In this document: positions 34,460 to 42,599 of the stretch, one piece after another | Layout: every line of letters starts with the position of its first letter | Position numbering within the stretch: position 1 is the first letter of the stretch | NCBI GenBank assembly: GCA_964342695.1 | Contig: CAYFFV010000008.1 | Coordinates: 31,477-95,476 of the forward strand | From: CAYFFV01 sp964342695 | GTDB lineage: Bacteria > Acidobacteriota > Vicinamibacteria > Vicinamibacterales > UBA8438 | Length of the DNA stretch: 64,000 nt | Direction of reading: 5' to 3' | Position numbers and translations under genes: made by a program | The notes under the pieces: model-generated | Seen by the model: only the letters and a program-made list of their open reading frames with translations | Database searches by the model: none | Told to the model about the DNA's origin: nothing

Positions 34460-34930
34460 TCACTTCAACTGTAATGTCTCAAGTGTTTTCTGAACCTTTT
34501 CAGCATGACCCAAGGATTTAACTGACCGCCAATGGTAAACCACGATGCCCTTGTCATCGATTAAAACAGTGGAGCGAACAACCCCGATTACTTTTTTTCC
34601 GTATAAATTTTTTTCTCTCCAAGCACCATATGTTTTCATGGCAGTGCGTTTAGGGTCAGAAAGCAAACTAATACGGAGGTTGTGCTTTCTGATAAAAGCA
34701 CGGTGTTTTTCAGGCTCATCCGGACTACATCCCAATACAACAGAATTTAATTTTTCGAAATTCTTAAGTTCGTGTGAAAATTCACAGGCTTCAGTTGTAC
34801 ACCCAGGCGTGTTATCTTTTGGGTAAAAATAAAGCACTACCCAGTTTCCTAAAAACTGACTTAAACGAACTGTTTCCTCATTTTCGTTCTGCAGGGAAAA
34901 AGCTGGAGCTCGGACGCCTACCGTAATCAT
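34460..34930 (-). CDS. bcp: Bcp-type thiol peroxidase (peroxiredoxin Q)
   Basis: A 156-residue peroxiredoxin that reduces peroxides, probably with thioredoxin as donor. FYPKDNTPGCTTEACEF contains the peroxidatic C44 and a nearby C49 that can act as resolving cysteine. The fold continues through VLGCSPDEPEKHRAF and RSTVLIDDKG. A ribosome site (GGAG) precedes the ATG at 34930. It is part of the minus-strand run. Confidence 0.96.
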   Translation of the reverse strand: MITVGVRAPAFSLQNENEETVRLSQFLGNWVVLYFYPKDNTPGCTTEACEFSHELKNFEKLNSVVLGCSPDEPEKHRAFIRKHNLRISLLSDPKRTAMKTYGAWREKNLYGKKVIGVVRSTVLIDDKGIVVYHWRSVKSLGHAEKVQKTLETLQLK

Positions 34931-34976
34931 TTCATTCTCCTAAACACTTAGTTTATAAATTGAAAATGTTACCAAC

Positions 34977-37247
34977 CTAGAGGTCCATCCAGATGTATTC
35001 ATCTCCCTGACCACGTGGCAGCACCACACCCACATCTGCAGCGTCGGCATAGCCCAACTGGTGCAGAGTCTTTAAACACGAATCAACATGGAGTGCTGGA
35101 ATGCTAGCCATCAAACCTCCAGCTGTTTGTGGATCAAAAAGCACTGGATATACCGTCCCTGCCTTTGCCTGTTCGTGATTCCCAATAGCGTCACAAACTC
35201 GAAGATTCTCTGGATATAGAGAACTATGCATTCCGTTTTTCAACGTGTCTTCAACCCCAGGCAAGATCGGAATCGACTGTAAGTCAAGCTTCACCTCAAC
35301 CTTTGAAGCACGCACCATTTCAAGAAGATGACCGGCTAGACCAAAACCAGTGATGTCCGTACACGCTGTGGCTCCGTGATCGCGCAAGCAGTCAGCCGCC
35401 TTTTGATTTGACTGCAACATAGAACGTACGGCTCCGTGAATCCACACACCCTTGGCTCTTAGACGCATATGTGCAGCAAATAGAGTCCCAACTCCAAGAG
35501 GCTTGGTCAAAATAAGGTGATCTCGTGGCTCCATGCCACCTTTTCTCAGAAGCAAGCCCGGATAGCCCACACCACTGACGGCCAAACCCAACATCAGCTC
35601 ATTGCCTTCAATCGTGTGCCCCCCCACCAAGGCTGTGTTGGCCTCGTTAAGCGTCTTAATAGCACCGGAAAGCAGTTCTTCTAACATTGCCTCCATCTTT
35701 CGTTGCGGAGCCATTGGTAAGGTGACAATGGCCAAGGCGCTAACAGGATCCGCACCCATGGCATAAATATCTCCAAGACAATGATTGGCTGTAATTTGAC
35801 CGGCAAGGTAAGGGTCATTCACTATCGGAGGAAATGCATCCACAGTCCTTACCGCTACCATCTCATCTGACATTCGTTCGACGGATGCATCCTCAAAGGA
35901 GTTCAACCCCGCAATAATTTCGTCTCTCCTAATAGGTTTCAGCCTTGGTAAGACACGGTCGAGCAAATTTGATCCAACCTTGGAACCGCATCCCAAACAC
36001 CGAATATCTAAACCTGACAATCTGCGCAACTCATCCGGAGAAGCCAGTTGTTCTAATTTTTTTGACGATGTCTTGAGAGAACGGCTCATCTCTGGGAGAT
36101 GGCTAAACTGTCTCATGAATCGTCGGTCAATTCGATCTTTCCATTTCCATACCCATCGCCCTTCAAGAGCCCATATTCCTCGAGAAGCTACCGCATATTT
36201 ATCTCCTGTACTAATTAAACTGAGGAACCGTTTTTGTGGCACAAATCGACGCAGCGACTTTTTGAATAATGCCCGTCTTAAATTCCTTTCTAGTGGTGGC
36301 CCTTGGCGAACCGCAAAAACACCTGCCTTCTCACGTGGATAATTAACCACTGACGCGATGTCTCCAGCTGCAAACACCCCTGGATGAGAAATTGATTGCA
36401 GGGAATCCGCAACTTTGATGAATCCGTCGTTATCAACTGCGAGCCCGGCTTCTGCAGGCCACTTTTGTGCTGCCGCCTCGGTCGCCCAGAGAATTTCATC
36501 TGCAGCAAATGAAGTTCCGTCCTTCAGCTCAATCGTTCCAGTATGAACAGCGGAGACAGGCGCTCCTGCGTGCAGTTGAATGTGGCGACTCCGGAGAATT
36601 TCAACAAATTTTTTTCGAACTCGAGCGTTATGAGTTGGCAAAATATATTTGTTACCACTAAACAAATGAAAAACTGGTTCAACTTGTCGAGAACCTTGAC
36701 CTGCTAAGAATTTCTTAACCGTATGCTGAACGGCCAAGATCAACTCGACGCCTGCAGCACCTCCTCCAACTACGCCAATTTGCAAAGCGCGTTCGGCATC
36801 AGCAATGCGCAGTTTCAACTGCTCCCACCGGTGAACCAATTTAGCAATTGGTTTGACGGCCACAGCATTTACATCCGAGCCTGGGACACTAAGAACTGGT
36901 GTTACACCAATATCTATAGACAGCACATCGTAGGAAAGCGGCGGCCTTGCACGACAAAACACAGCTTTGTCAGAAAGATTCAACCCGATCGCCTCTTCAT
37001 GAATGAGACGTGCCCCGGCAAACTGGGCAAGCTTCAGAAGATCAATATGCGCATCCTCAAAATCATAATGACCCGCTATCACACCGGGCAACATACCGGA
37101 ATAAGGAGTTTGTATATCGCGAGTCACAAGAGTTAGTCGAACCCCTGGAATCGGATTCATACCAAACCTCTTCAACACAATGACATGGCTGTGACCGCCC
37201 CCGACAAGCACCAAATCTTTAAGTGTATGTGGCTGAAGATCATTCAT
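34977..37247 (-). CDS. Fused NADH dehydrogenase-like FAD protein and selenide, water dikinase (SelD)
   Basis: A 756-residue two-domain protein from the ATG at 37247 (MNDLQPHTLKDLVLVGGGHSH). Residues 1-390 are an FAD/NAD pyridine nucleotide oxidoreductase of the NDH-2/sulfide-quinone reductase type (VLVGGGHSH; IGVVGGGAAGVEL; GVFAAGDIAS). Residues from about 415 are SelD, which makes selenophosphate. RCLGCGSKVG keeps the catalytic Cys (about C420) and the Lys, while the position of E. coli C19 is Ser; NHCLGDIYAMGADPVSAL and VGGHTIEG follow. This fusion is known in other bacteria. Its start overlaps the aminotransferase stop by eight bases. Confidence 0.92.
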   Translation of the reverse strand: MNDLQPHTLKDLVLVGGGHSHVIVLKRFGMNPIPGVRLTLVTRDIQTPYSGMLPGVIAGHYDFEDAHIDLLKLAQFAGARLIHEEAIGLNLSDKAVFCRARPPLSYDVLSIDIGVTPVLSVPGSDVNAVAVKPIAKLVHRWEQLKLRIADAERALQIGVVGGGAAGVELILAVQHTVKKFLAGQGSRQVEPVFHLFSGNKYILPTHNARVRKKFVEILRSRHIQLHAGAPVSAVHTGTIELKDGTSFAADEILWATEAAAQKWPAEAGLAVDNDGFIKVADSLQSISHPGVFAAGDIASVVNYPREKAGVFAVRQGPPLERNLRRALFKKSLRRFVPQKRFLSLISTGDKYAVASRGIWALEGRWVWKWKDRIDRRFMRQFSHLPEMSRSLKTSSKKLEQLASPDELRRLSGLDIRCLGCGSKVGSNLLDRVLPRLKPIRRDEIIAGLNSFEDASVERMSDEMVAVRTVDAFPPIVNDPYLAGQITANHCLGDIYAMGADPVSALAIVTLPMAPQRKMEAMLEELLSGAIKTLNEANTALVGGHTIEGNELMLGLAVSGVGYPGLLLRKGGMEPRDHLILTKPLGVGTLFAAHMRLRAKGVWIHGAVRSMLQSNQKAADCLRDHGATACTDITGFGLAGHLLEMVRASKVEVKLDLQSIPILPGVEDTLKNGMHSSLYPENLRVCDAIGNHEQAKAGTVYPVLFDPQTAGGLMASIPALHVDSCLKTLHQLGYADAADVGVVLPRGQGDEYIWMDL

Positions 37248-38436
37248 CAGAGCAATCACCGCTTCCCTGATTGGACACATGAGCGACGAGTCTGTTAATA
37301 CCTTCTTTAAACGTAGGTGGTTCAGACATCAAACTGACAACTAAAAATGTTTCATCGGGAAAATCAAAAAAATATCCAGGATGCACAAGCACGCCTTTAT
37401 GTTTCAGCAAATCGATCACGACAGACTCATCATCCAGCCCAGATAGCACACGCAGCACAGCGTACCAGCCTCCGCCTACAGGAAGAAGTTGCAGGGAAAA
37501 ATTCTTCGGTATCATCTTTTTAAGTGTGCCGTAATTTTTATAAATACGTTCTTTGATTCTTGCAGCAATGGATCTTCCAACCTCAAAAAATTCTTGCGTG
37601 GCGACTTGAGAAAAAGTATTAACCGAAAGATACGTATCACTAATTAGCTCAAGCCTCTCAAGAGCAGGCATCGTTAATGGTTGTGGCCCATTTACAATAA
37701 TCCATCCAAGTTTTATCTGCGGAAGACCGCATGCTTTTGAAAACCCACCAAGAACAAACGTCAGCACTTCTGAAGTGTGATCAAGGATACTTGGACCACG
37801 TTTTTGATCGCCCGTCATGCTATACACACCGAATACCTCATCTACAATCAGCGCCAACCCTCTCTTTTTGCAAACTTGAAGGATCCTGTTAAATTCATCG
37901 CGCGAAACGAAAGAACCTGTCGGGTTGTTTGGATTAACCACTACTACTGCTCGGACCTCGGAATTTATCGCGCGCTCAAAGCCCGCGAGATCTATCTTCC
38001 AAGAGCCTTCATAACCAAGTTGATAAGGAATCGTGACAACCCCTTCCAAGCTAGTTAAATGCTCAAACAATGGATAACCCGGTCGAGGAACGAGTAAAGC
38101 GTCGCCAGGGTCACACAATAATTTACACAGGTAACCATAACTTTCACTAGTACCTGTCGTAAGTAGGATCTGAGATGAAGAAACCTGTATTTCCAGACTT
38201 TTCAGATACCTAGCCACAGCATGCCGCGCCGACAAAAGGCCGTACGCTTCGGGTTTATATCGCCCAACCTCGAACCCGGCAATCTCTCTAAGAAAATCAT
38301 CAGGAAGTGTAAATCCCACTTCTGTGGGATTTGACACTGTCAGATCTATAATCGTGTCGACATCTGAGCCAAGTTCGCTAATACAACGACTCACAGCATT
38401 CACTGTCAAATCGCGAGGAATTCTTAAGGAAAACAT
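37240..38436 (-). CDS. PLP-dependent class I/II aminotransferase
   Basis: A 398-residue fold-type I aminotransferase. IIDLTVSNPTEVGF and YGLLSARHAVARYL open the fold. TTGTSESYGYLCKLLCDPGD, VVVNPNNPTGSFVSRDEF (NNPTG) and VDEVFGVY bind PLP and substrate. GGFSKACGLPQIKLGW contains the Schiff-base Lys. The substrate is not evident; aspartate, alanine or aromatic transaminases share these features. Coupled translation with the SelD fusion is suggested by the 8-base overlap but has no clear metabolic logic. Confidence 0.88.
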   Translation of the reverse strand: MFSLRIPRDLTVNAVSRCISELGSDVDTIIDLTVSNPTEVGFTLPDDFLREIAGFEVGRYKPEAYGLLSARHAVARYLKSLEIQVSSSQILLTTGTSESYGYLCKLLCDPGDALLVPRPGYPLFEHLTSLEGVVTIPYQLGYEGSWKIDLAGFERAINSEVRAVVVVNPNNPTGSFVSRDEFNRILQVCKKRGLALIVDEVFGVYSMTGDQKRGPSILDHTSEVLTFVLGGFSKACGLPQIKLGWIIVNGPQPLTMPALERLELISDTYLSVNTFSQVATQEFFEVGRSIAARIKERIYKNYGTLKKMIPKNFSLQLLPVGGGWYAVLRVLSGLDDESVVIDLLKHKGVLVHPGYFFDFPDETFLVVSLMSEPPTFKEGINRLVAHVSNQGSGDCSDE

Positions 38437-38488
38437 ACTTTTCTAGAGATAGACGTCAACTTAATGTTAAATTCTCTTAATTAGCTAC

Positions 38489-39394
38489 ATGAACCAAAAT
38501 TTTCATTATTTACGAGACTCCATTGTGTTACAAACTAAACGTATATTTACCTCCAAACCACAGATAAATAAAACTTTATGCTGGGGAATGCTCCTTGTTT
38601 CCACAGTTGGAGCCTATTTTGAATCTACAAAAGCTCAAACTGATCAATTCAATGGTCAATCGGATGCCATCTTAACAAGTCCCAGTGGAAATGTTGTTGC
38701 TATCTCGCAATATCGAATAGAACCCAACTCCGTTGACAAGGATAATCTCTGGAAGGCCGGAAAATTGCACATTAACACAAGAAACAATACTGCCTGGCCT
38801 TCTCAATCAATCGATCAAATCACTGTAATAGAAATCGAACGTAACCTTAAACATGAAATACTGGCCCCTTTTAATACAACTTTAGGTTGGATCAGATATT
38901 CACCTGACGAACGTTTTCTTTCGTACGCAGTCCTCAGAGATACGGGTTTGGAACAGTGGGTGCTCGATATCAATAGTGGAATTCCTCGTCCCCTTACATC
39001 TGCATCATTGAACGCAACATCCGGAGAACCCTGCCAATGGCTTACAAACAGCGCGGGCATGCTATGTAAATTTCTTAGATCCGCCAGAGGTTCACCCCCC
39101 ACCACAGATACTCATTCAGAGGATACAGACACAGAAACGTTTTCCTATTATTTCACGAGCCAGCTCGCAACAATTGAACTCAGCACGGGACGACGAACCA
39201 ATGTTGGCCGCCCAGGTTTTTACGAACAAGCCACTTTGTCTCAAGACGGAAAAACTATTATTGTGGTAATACTTCGAGAACCAGGCTCCACACTGATGAC
39301 ATCATTTCCTGAAAGTCGTCTAATTGAACGATGGGACCACAGCGGCAAAGTGTTACTCAGTTTTGACGCTTCTCAATCGCAGATTGTTCCTTGA
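38489..39394 (+). pseudogene. S9 peptidase N-terminal propeller without its hydrolase domain
   Basis: A 301-residue exported-type protein with a hydrophobic stretch at about 31-50. The segments KLHINTRNNT, RYSPDERFLSYAVLRDTGLEQWVLD, SLNATSGEPCQWLTNSAGMLCKF, SARGSPPT, YYFTSQLATIELSTGR and LIERWDHSGKVL match, in order, the beta-propeller half of large secreted S9 (glutamyl/prolyl oligopeptidase-like) peptidases of about 800 residues. The alpha/beta-hydrolase half with the catalytic Ser-Asp-His is absent, and trxA starts 69 bases after the stop. It is either a truncated remnant or a stand-alone propeller with a new role; the clean frame leaves both open. Confidence 0.65.
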
Positions 39395-39401
39395 AGGAGT
39401 G

Positions 39402-39421
39402 CGCACTACTTACTTAGTGCG
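39402..39421. promoter_or_regulatory. Inverted repeat at the trxA promoter
   Basis: CGCACTA-CTTACT-TAGTGCG is a perfect 7-bp inverted repeat two bases before TACAAT (39423-39428), a plausible -10 for trxA. It may be an operator. It could also end transcription of the upstream gene, whose stop is eight bases before it, although no T run follows. Confidence 0.35.
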
Positions 39422-39463
39422 GTACAATGGAATTATTAGCAATCATTACAAAAAAGGACCGAC

Positions 39464-39808
39464 ATGGGAGAACATACAGAAACACTTAGCGATAACAACT
39501 TCGATCAATCAGTTATTAAATCAACAGTTCCCGTGCTAGTCGACTTTTGGGCTGAATGGTGTGGCCCTTGTCGAATGATAGCACCGACGGTGGATGAATT
39601 AGCGCAAGATTACAAAGACAAAATTGTCGTCGGCAAACTCAATGTTGATGACAATCCAAATACTGCTATGCAGTTTGGTATTCGTTCTATTCCTACTTTG
39701 CTTCTCTTTAAAAATGGCGAGGTAGTTGAATCGATTGTAGGCCTTGCAGACAAAACAAAACTACAGGCAGCAATAGATAGTGCTCTTCTGTCTGAAAACT
39801 CTGCCTAA
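39464..39808 (+). CDS. trxA: Thioredoxin
   Basis: A 114-residue cytoplasmic disulfide reductase. FWAEWCGPCRMIAP holds the redox pair C33/C36, and SIPTLLLFKNGEVV holds the cis-proline. An AAAAAGGA ribosome site precedes the ATG at 39464. It is a likely electron donor for the Bcp peroxiredoxin encoded 4.5 kb away, though the two are not cotranscribed. It ends five bases from the opposing gene. Confidence 0.97.
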   Translation: MGEHTETLSDNNFDQSVIKSTVPVLVDFWAEWCGPCRMIAPTVDELAQDYKDKIVVGKLNVDDNPNTAMQFGIRSIPTLLLFKNGEVVESIVGLADKTKLQAAIDSALLSENSA

Positions 39809-39813
39809 AACAC

Positions 39814-40242
39814 TTAACTTGAGATGCTTTTGATAAAAGCATCGATGCCGGCTTGGGCTACTTCCTCGTCTTGATCAGGATGGCCCGAGCTGCATCCAAC
39901 GCCACCAACAATCTGATCATTAACAAATAAAGGCACCCCCCCAGCAACGATCATAAACCGCCCCTGATTACTCACATGAATACCAAAAGCAGGCCCGCCT
40001 GACTGACTTACCTCTCCGTAAGCCCTAGTAGAACGACGAGCTGCTGCCGCTGTAAAAGCTTTATTAATTGCAACGTCAATACTTGTTATTCGAGCATCAT
40101 CCATACGATGAAACATCAACAAATTCCCGCTATCGTCAGTAATAGCAACATCCATATCTACTCCGATTTCACGGGCTTTAGTTTCCGCTGCTTCCATAAT
40201 GACACGCGCATCATCCAACGTAAGTTTAGGAACTGTTTTCAC
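39814..40242 (-). CDS. GlcG/HbpS family protein
   Basis: A 142-residue single-domain protein: LTLDDARVIMEAAETKAREIG, VDMDVAITDDSGNLLMFHRMDDA, SIDVAINKAFTAAAARRST and the C-terminal GGVPLFVNDQIVGGVGCSSGHPDQDEEVAQAG are characteristic. Relatives bind haem or cobalamin or accompany glycolate and corrinoid pathways; here the ligand is unknown. It has no signal peptide. It is 20 bases after the cytochrome c gene on the same strand. A 9-bp hairpin (39823-39843) lies inside its 3' end. Confidence 0.85.
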   Translation of the reverse strand: MKTVPKLTLDDARVIMEAAETKAREIGVDMDVAITDDSGNLLMFHRMDDARITSIDVAINKAFTAAAARRSTRAYGEVSQSGGPAFGIHVSNQGRFMIVAGGVPLFVNDQIVGGVGCSSGHPDQDEEVAQAGIDAFIKSISS

Positions 40243-40262
40243 TTTTCCTCCCCGAAATTAGT

Positions 40263-40694
40263 TTACGGCTGAACCGCCTCAAACATAAATTGATCTAATA
40301 TATTATTGCGATCAGCAAGTTCCCGTTCACCAACTGGAAAATCATTGGCTTGAAACATAAACGCCAAGATATCAGCCTTCTGTGCCCTCGTTACCGCCGA
40401 AGGATTCTCCTGTGGCATTGAAATCCTTAAACGTTCAAATAATTGGCCGACGGTTAATCCACTCCAGTTCCACACAAACTCACCACCCACTAGCCCAGGA
40501 GCCAAGTCGCCTCCGGATAAGTCCGGGGAATGGCAGCTTGCACACCACTCTTGATATAACACTTCCCCGCGTGCTGCCTGTGTTGAAGTATAAATACCGT
40601 CCCACACTGTCTTTGACTGACTCAATGCACTAGAAGAGTTCACCACCAGCAATCCAATAAAAGAGACAATGGCACTTCCATAACATACTCGCAT
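40263..40694 (-). CDS. Exported monohaem cytochrome c
   Basis: A 143-residue c-type cytochrome. The signal peptide SAIVSFIGLLVVNSSSALSQ ends near residue 26. The haem site is CASCH (C51, C54, H55), with M93 in SMPQENP as probable axial ligand. VWDGIYTSTQAARGEVLYQEW and GELADRNN-like features match the small cytochromes that accompany quinoprotein dehydrogenases in acidobacteria, but no such dehydrogenase is in the window. It acts in the periplasm as an electron carrier. Confidence 0.9.
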   Translation of the reverse strand: MRVCYGSAIVSFIGLLVVNSSSALSQSKTVWDGIYTSTQAARGEVLYQEWCASCHSPDLSGGDLAPGLVGGEFVWNWSGLTVGQLFERLRISMPQENPSAVTRAQKADILAFMFQANDFPVGERELADRNNILDQFMFEAVQP

Positions 40695-40721
40695 CTATAT
40701 CCTCGACAAATGACAAGAATC

Positions 40722-41948
40722 TTAATTGAAAATTTGCAAATCGATCGACCGGCCCATCGCCGCATATCCAAATATGTTTGGATGGATACCATCGCAGTCA
40801 TAATTTGAATCGATCAGATCCATGTTTTCAGCATCTTTAACGACTAAATCAAAGTCTAGCACTGCATCCAATACATCATTTTGTCGAATCCACTCATTAA
40901 TGTTGTGACGCCGTACGTTTTCTTCCTCTCCAAACCCTAAGTCAGCAGGTAACCCGCGTCTTGGTCTCGGATTTCGTGGAATGATGGTCGCAGCAATGAC
41001 CTTTAAGCCCTTAAACTTTCCTCGGGTTATGATCTCCTCAAGGCCTTCTATAACTTGTTGTGACGTCGCTCCTCTTCGAAGATCATTAGTACCAAGAAAC
41101 ACTATTAAATGTGTGATTCCAGAAAGACTCAGAACATCCCTGTCCATGCGTTCGACAGCAGGAGTACTTGTCACGGGCGGCACACGAATCGCCGTGTTCC
41201 CACCAATCCCAGCGTTAATCATGCCGAGACGAGGGCTGCTCATAGATTCAAAGAGTCGTGTGTGAAGAACATCCTCCCACCGGTCATGTCCGTCTACGGT
41301 CGCACACGATCCATCTGTGATTGAATCGCCAAATGCAACAATGGCACCAGCCGCCGAAGAAGAAAACACTTCCACAGCAGACAACCAATGCATCGATGTG
41401 GTCGTTAACACGTATGGTTCGCCATTAATGTTTGCAGTCCGATCGCCAGCACCTGTTTCCGTGATATAGGACGTTGTAATTGCACCTCGGTGAATACTGC
41501 TTCGGACATTTGCATCGGAAATATACAACGTGACCGCGAGACTCTGCTCTGCCTGAACGGATAGTGTTATGGGATCACTAATAACATAATTACCTGCGTC
41601 AATCCTCACTCCATCTGAGCCTGCAAATCGAATCTCTCTGAGCGAACCTTCAACTAATGACGCCGTAATGTTTTGTATACCTATCGAAGCTTTTTTAATC
41701 TGCAACGCCTCCTGCCCATAAGTATTTTCAAGCCTAATCCTCACACGATCTCCAGAAATCGACGACCGCGCTATCAGACGGATTGACGCATCAGTCAACG
41801 ACCAATCTTCAGGTGATACACCCTGCATAGACGAGCCCCACGAAGCCACCCACTCTTGGGCTGTGACTATCGCATGCACGTTGAAGACAAAAAGAAAAAG
41901 AAACATACAAAACATACTTCGAATCGTTGGTCGTTTAAGATGTTTCAT
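40722..41948 (-). CDS. Secreted SGNH/GDSL hydrolase
   Basis: A 408-residue exported esterase or lipase-like protein. A signal peptide (MFCMFLFLFVFNVHAIVTAQ) is followed by a beta-rich N-domain of about 150 residues. The SGNH domain has all blocks: AFGDSITDG (Ser), NAGIGGNTA (Gly), FLGTNDLRRG (Asn) and YDCDGIHPN (Asp-His). Such two-domain forms are often carbohydrate or acyl esterases. The substrate is not known. Confidence 0.9.
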   Translation of the reverse strand: MKHLKRPTIRSMFCMFLFLFVFNVHAIVTAQEWVASWGSSMQGVSPEDWSLTDASIRLIARSSISGDRVRIRLENTYGQEALQIKKASIGIQNITASLVEGSLREIRFAGSDGVRIDAGNYVISDPITLSVQAEQSLAVTLYISDANVRSSIHRGAITTSYITETGAGDRTANINGEPYVLTTTSMHWLSAVEVFSSSAAGAIVAFGDSITDGSCATVDGHDRWEDVLHTRLFESMSSPRLGMINAGIGGNTAIRVPPVTSTPAVERMDRDVLSLSGITHLIVFLGTNDLRRGATSQQVIEGLEEIITRGKFKGLKVIAATIIPRNPRPRRGLPADLGFGEEENVRRHNINEWIRQNDVLDAVLDFDLVVKDAENMDLIDSNYDCDGIHPNIFGYAAMGRSIDLQIFN

Positions 41949-41994
41949 CCGTGCACGCTCCTACTACATAAAAAGTATCAGGTGTTGTATACAG

Positions 41995-42588
41995 TTATGG
42001 CACCGAAATTGCCAACAGTATAATTGTGTCTCCCCAGTGCATCCGCAATTCGGCATCTTTCTTTTCAACAGTCGAAAAGTAGAATGCCAATGTTTCCATG
42101 TGCTCACCGATTCTCGGGATAACTGTAAGTCGAAGCTCCTCATGTTCCTCGCCAGGGTACGGCTGATGATAAACGTCTGCGGCACGATTAAACATGACCT
42201 TCCACTCGTTTCGACCAGGAATCATCCAAATGCTGTAATCACCTTTCTGCAGCGAAAATCCGTTTACAGTAACGGAACGGCTAAAGGAGACTTTTGTTGC
42301 ATCGTTGGCACCAGGATTCCAGATTTCATCGTATGGAACAATGCCACCAAATAATTCTCTTCCTCGAGCGACAGGACGATCATAAGTAACATTAATTTCT
42401 GTATTGGCGACAGCTTGAAATATGGAACCACTTTGGCTCGGTTTAACCTCATCTAGCGGGATAACATCCGAGACAGTGGGAACTGAACTGGGTTCAGGAA
42501 CTTCGCCTATATCGTTATTTTGACAGCCGTGGAGCAGGAGACAAGCAAGAAGAATACAGTTTAGATAAAAGTGCCGTTGAATATTCAC
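41995..42588 (-). CDS. DUF2911 lipoprotein
   Basis: A 197-residue protein with a lipoprotein signal (CILLACLLLHGC, lipidated C22). The DUF2911 core is clear: INVTYDRPVARGRELFGGIVPYDEIWNPGANDATKVSFSR, LQKGDYSIWMIPG and ELRMHWGDTIILLAI. The function of this family is unknown; it is common in Bacteroidota and Acidobacteriota. It lies 11 bases after the M28 peptidase gene, so the two are probably cotranscribed. Confidence 0.9.
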   Translation of the reverse strand: MNIQRHFYLNCILLACLLLHGCQNNDIGEVPEPSSVPTVSDVIPLDEVKPSQSGSIFQAVANTEINVTYDRPVARGRELFGGIVPYDEIWNPGANDATKVSFSRSVTVNGFSLQKGDYSIWMIPGRNEWKVMFNRAADVYHQPYPGEEHEELRLTVIPRIGEHMETLAFYFSTVEKKDAELRMHWGDTIILLAISVP

Positions 42589-42599
42589 ATCGCCCTCAC

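Noticed and set aside
34977..37247. Selenocysteine at the SelD active site or other in-frame UGA
   Set aside because: The active-site position is encoded as Cys, and I saw no interrupted frame suggesting a selenoprotein.
39823..39843. Perfect 9-bp stem GATGCTTTT-GAT-AAAAGCATC as a definite trxA terminator
   Set aside because: It lies inside the opposing coding end and has no T run after it; kept only as part of the compact-junction observation.
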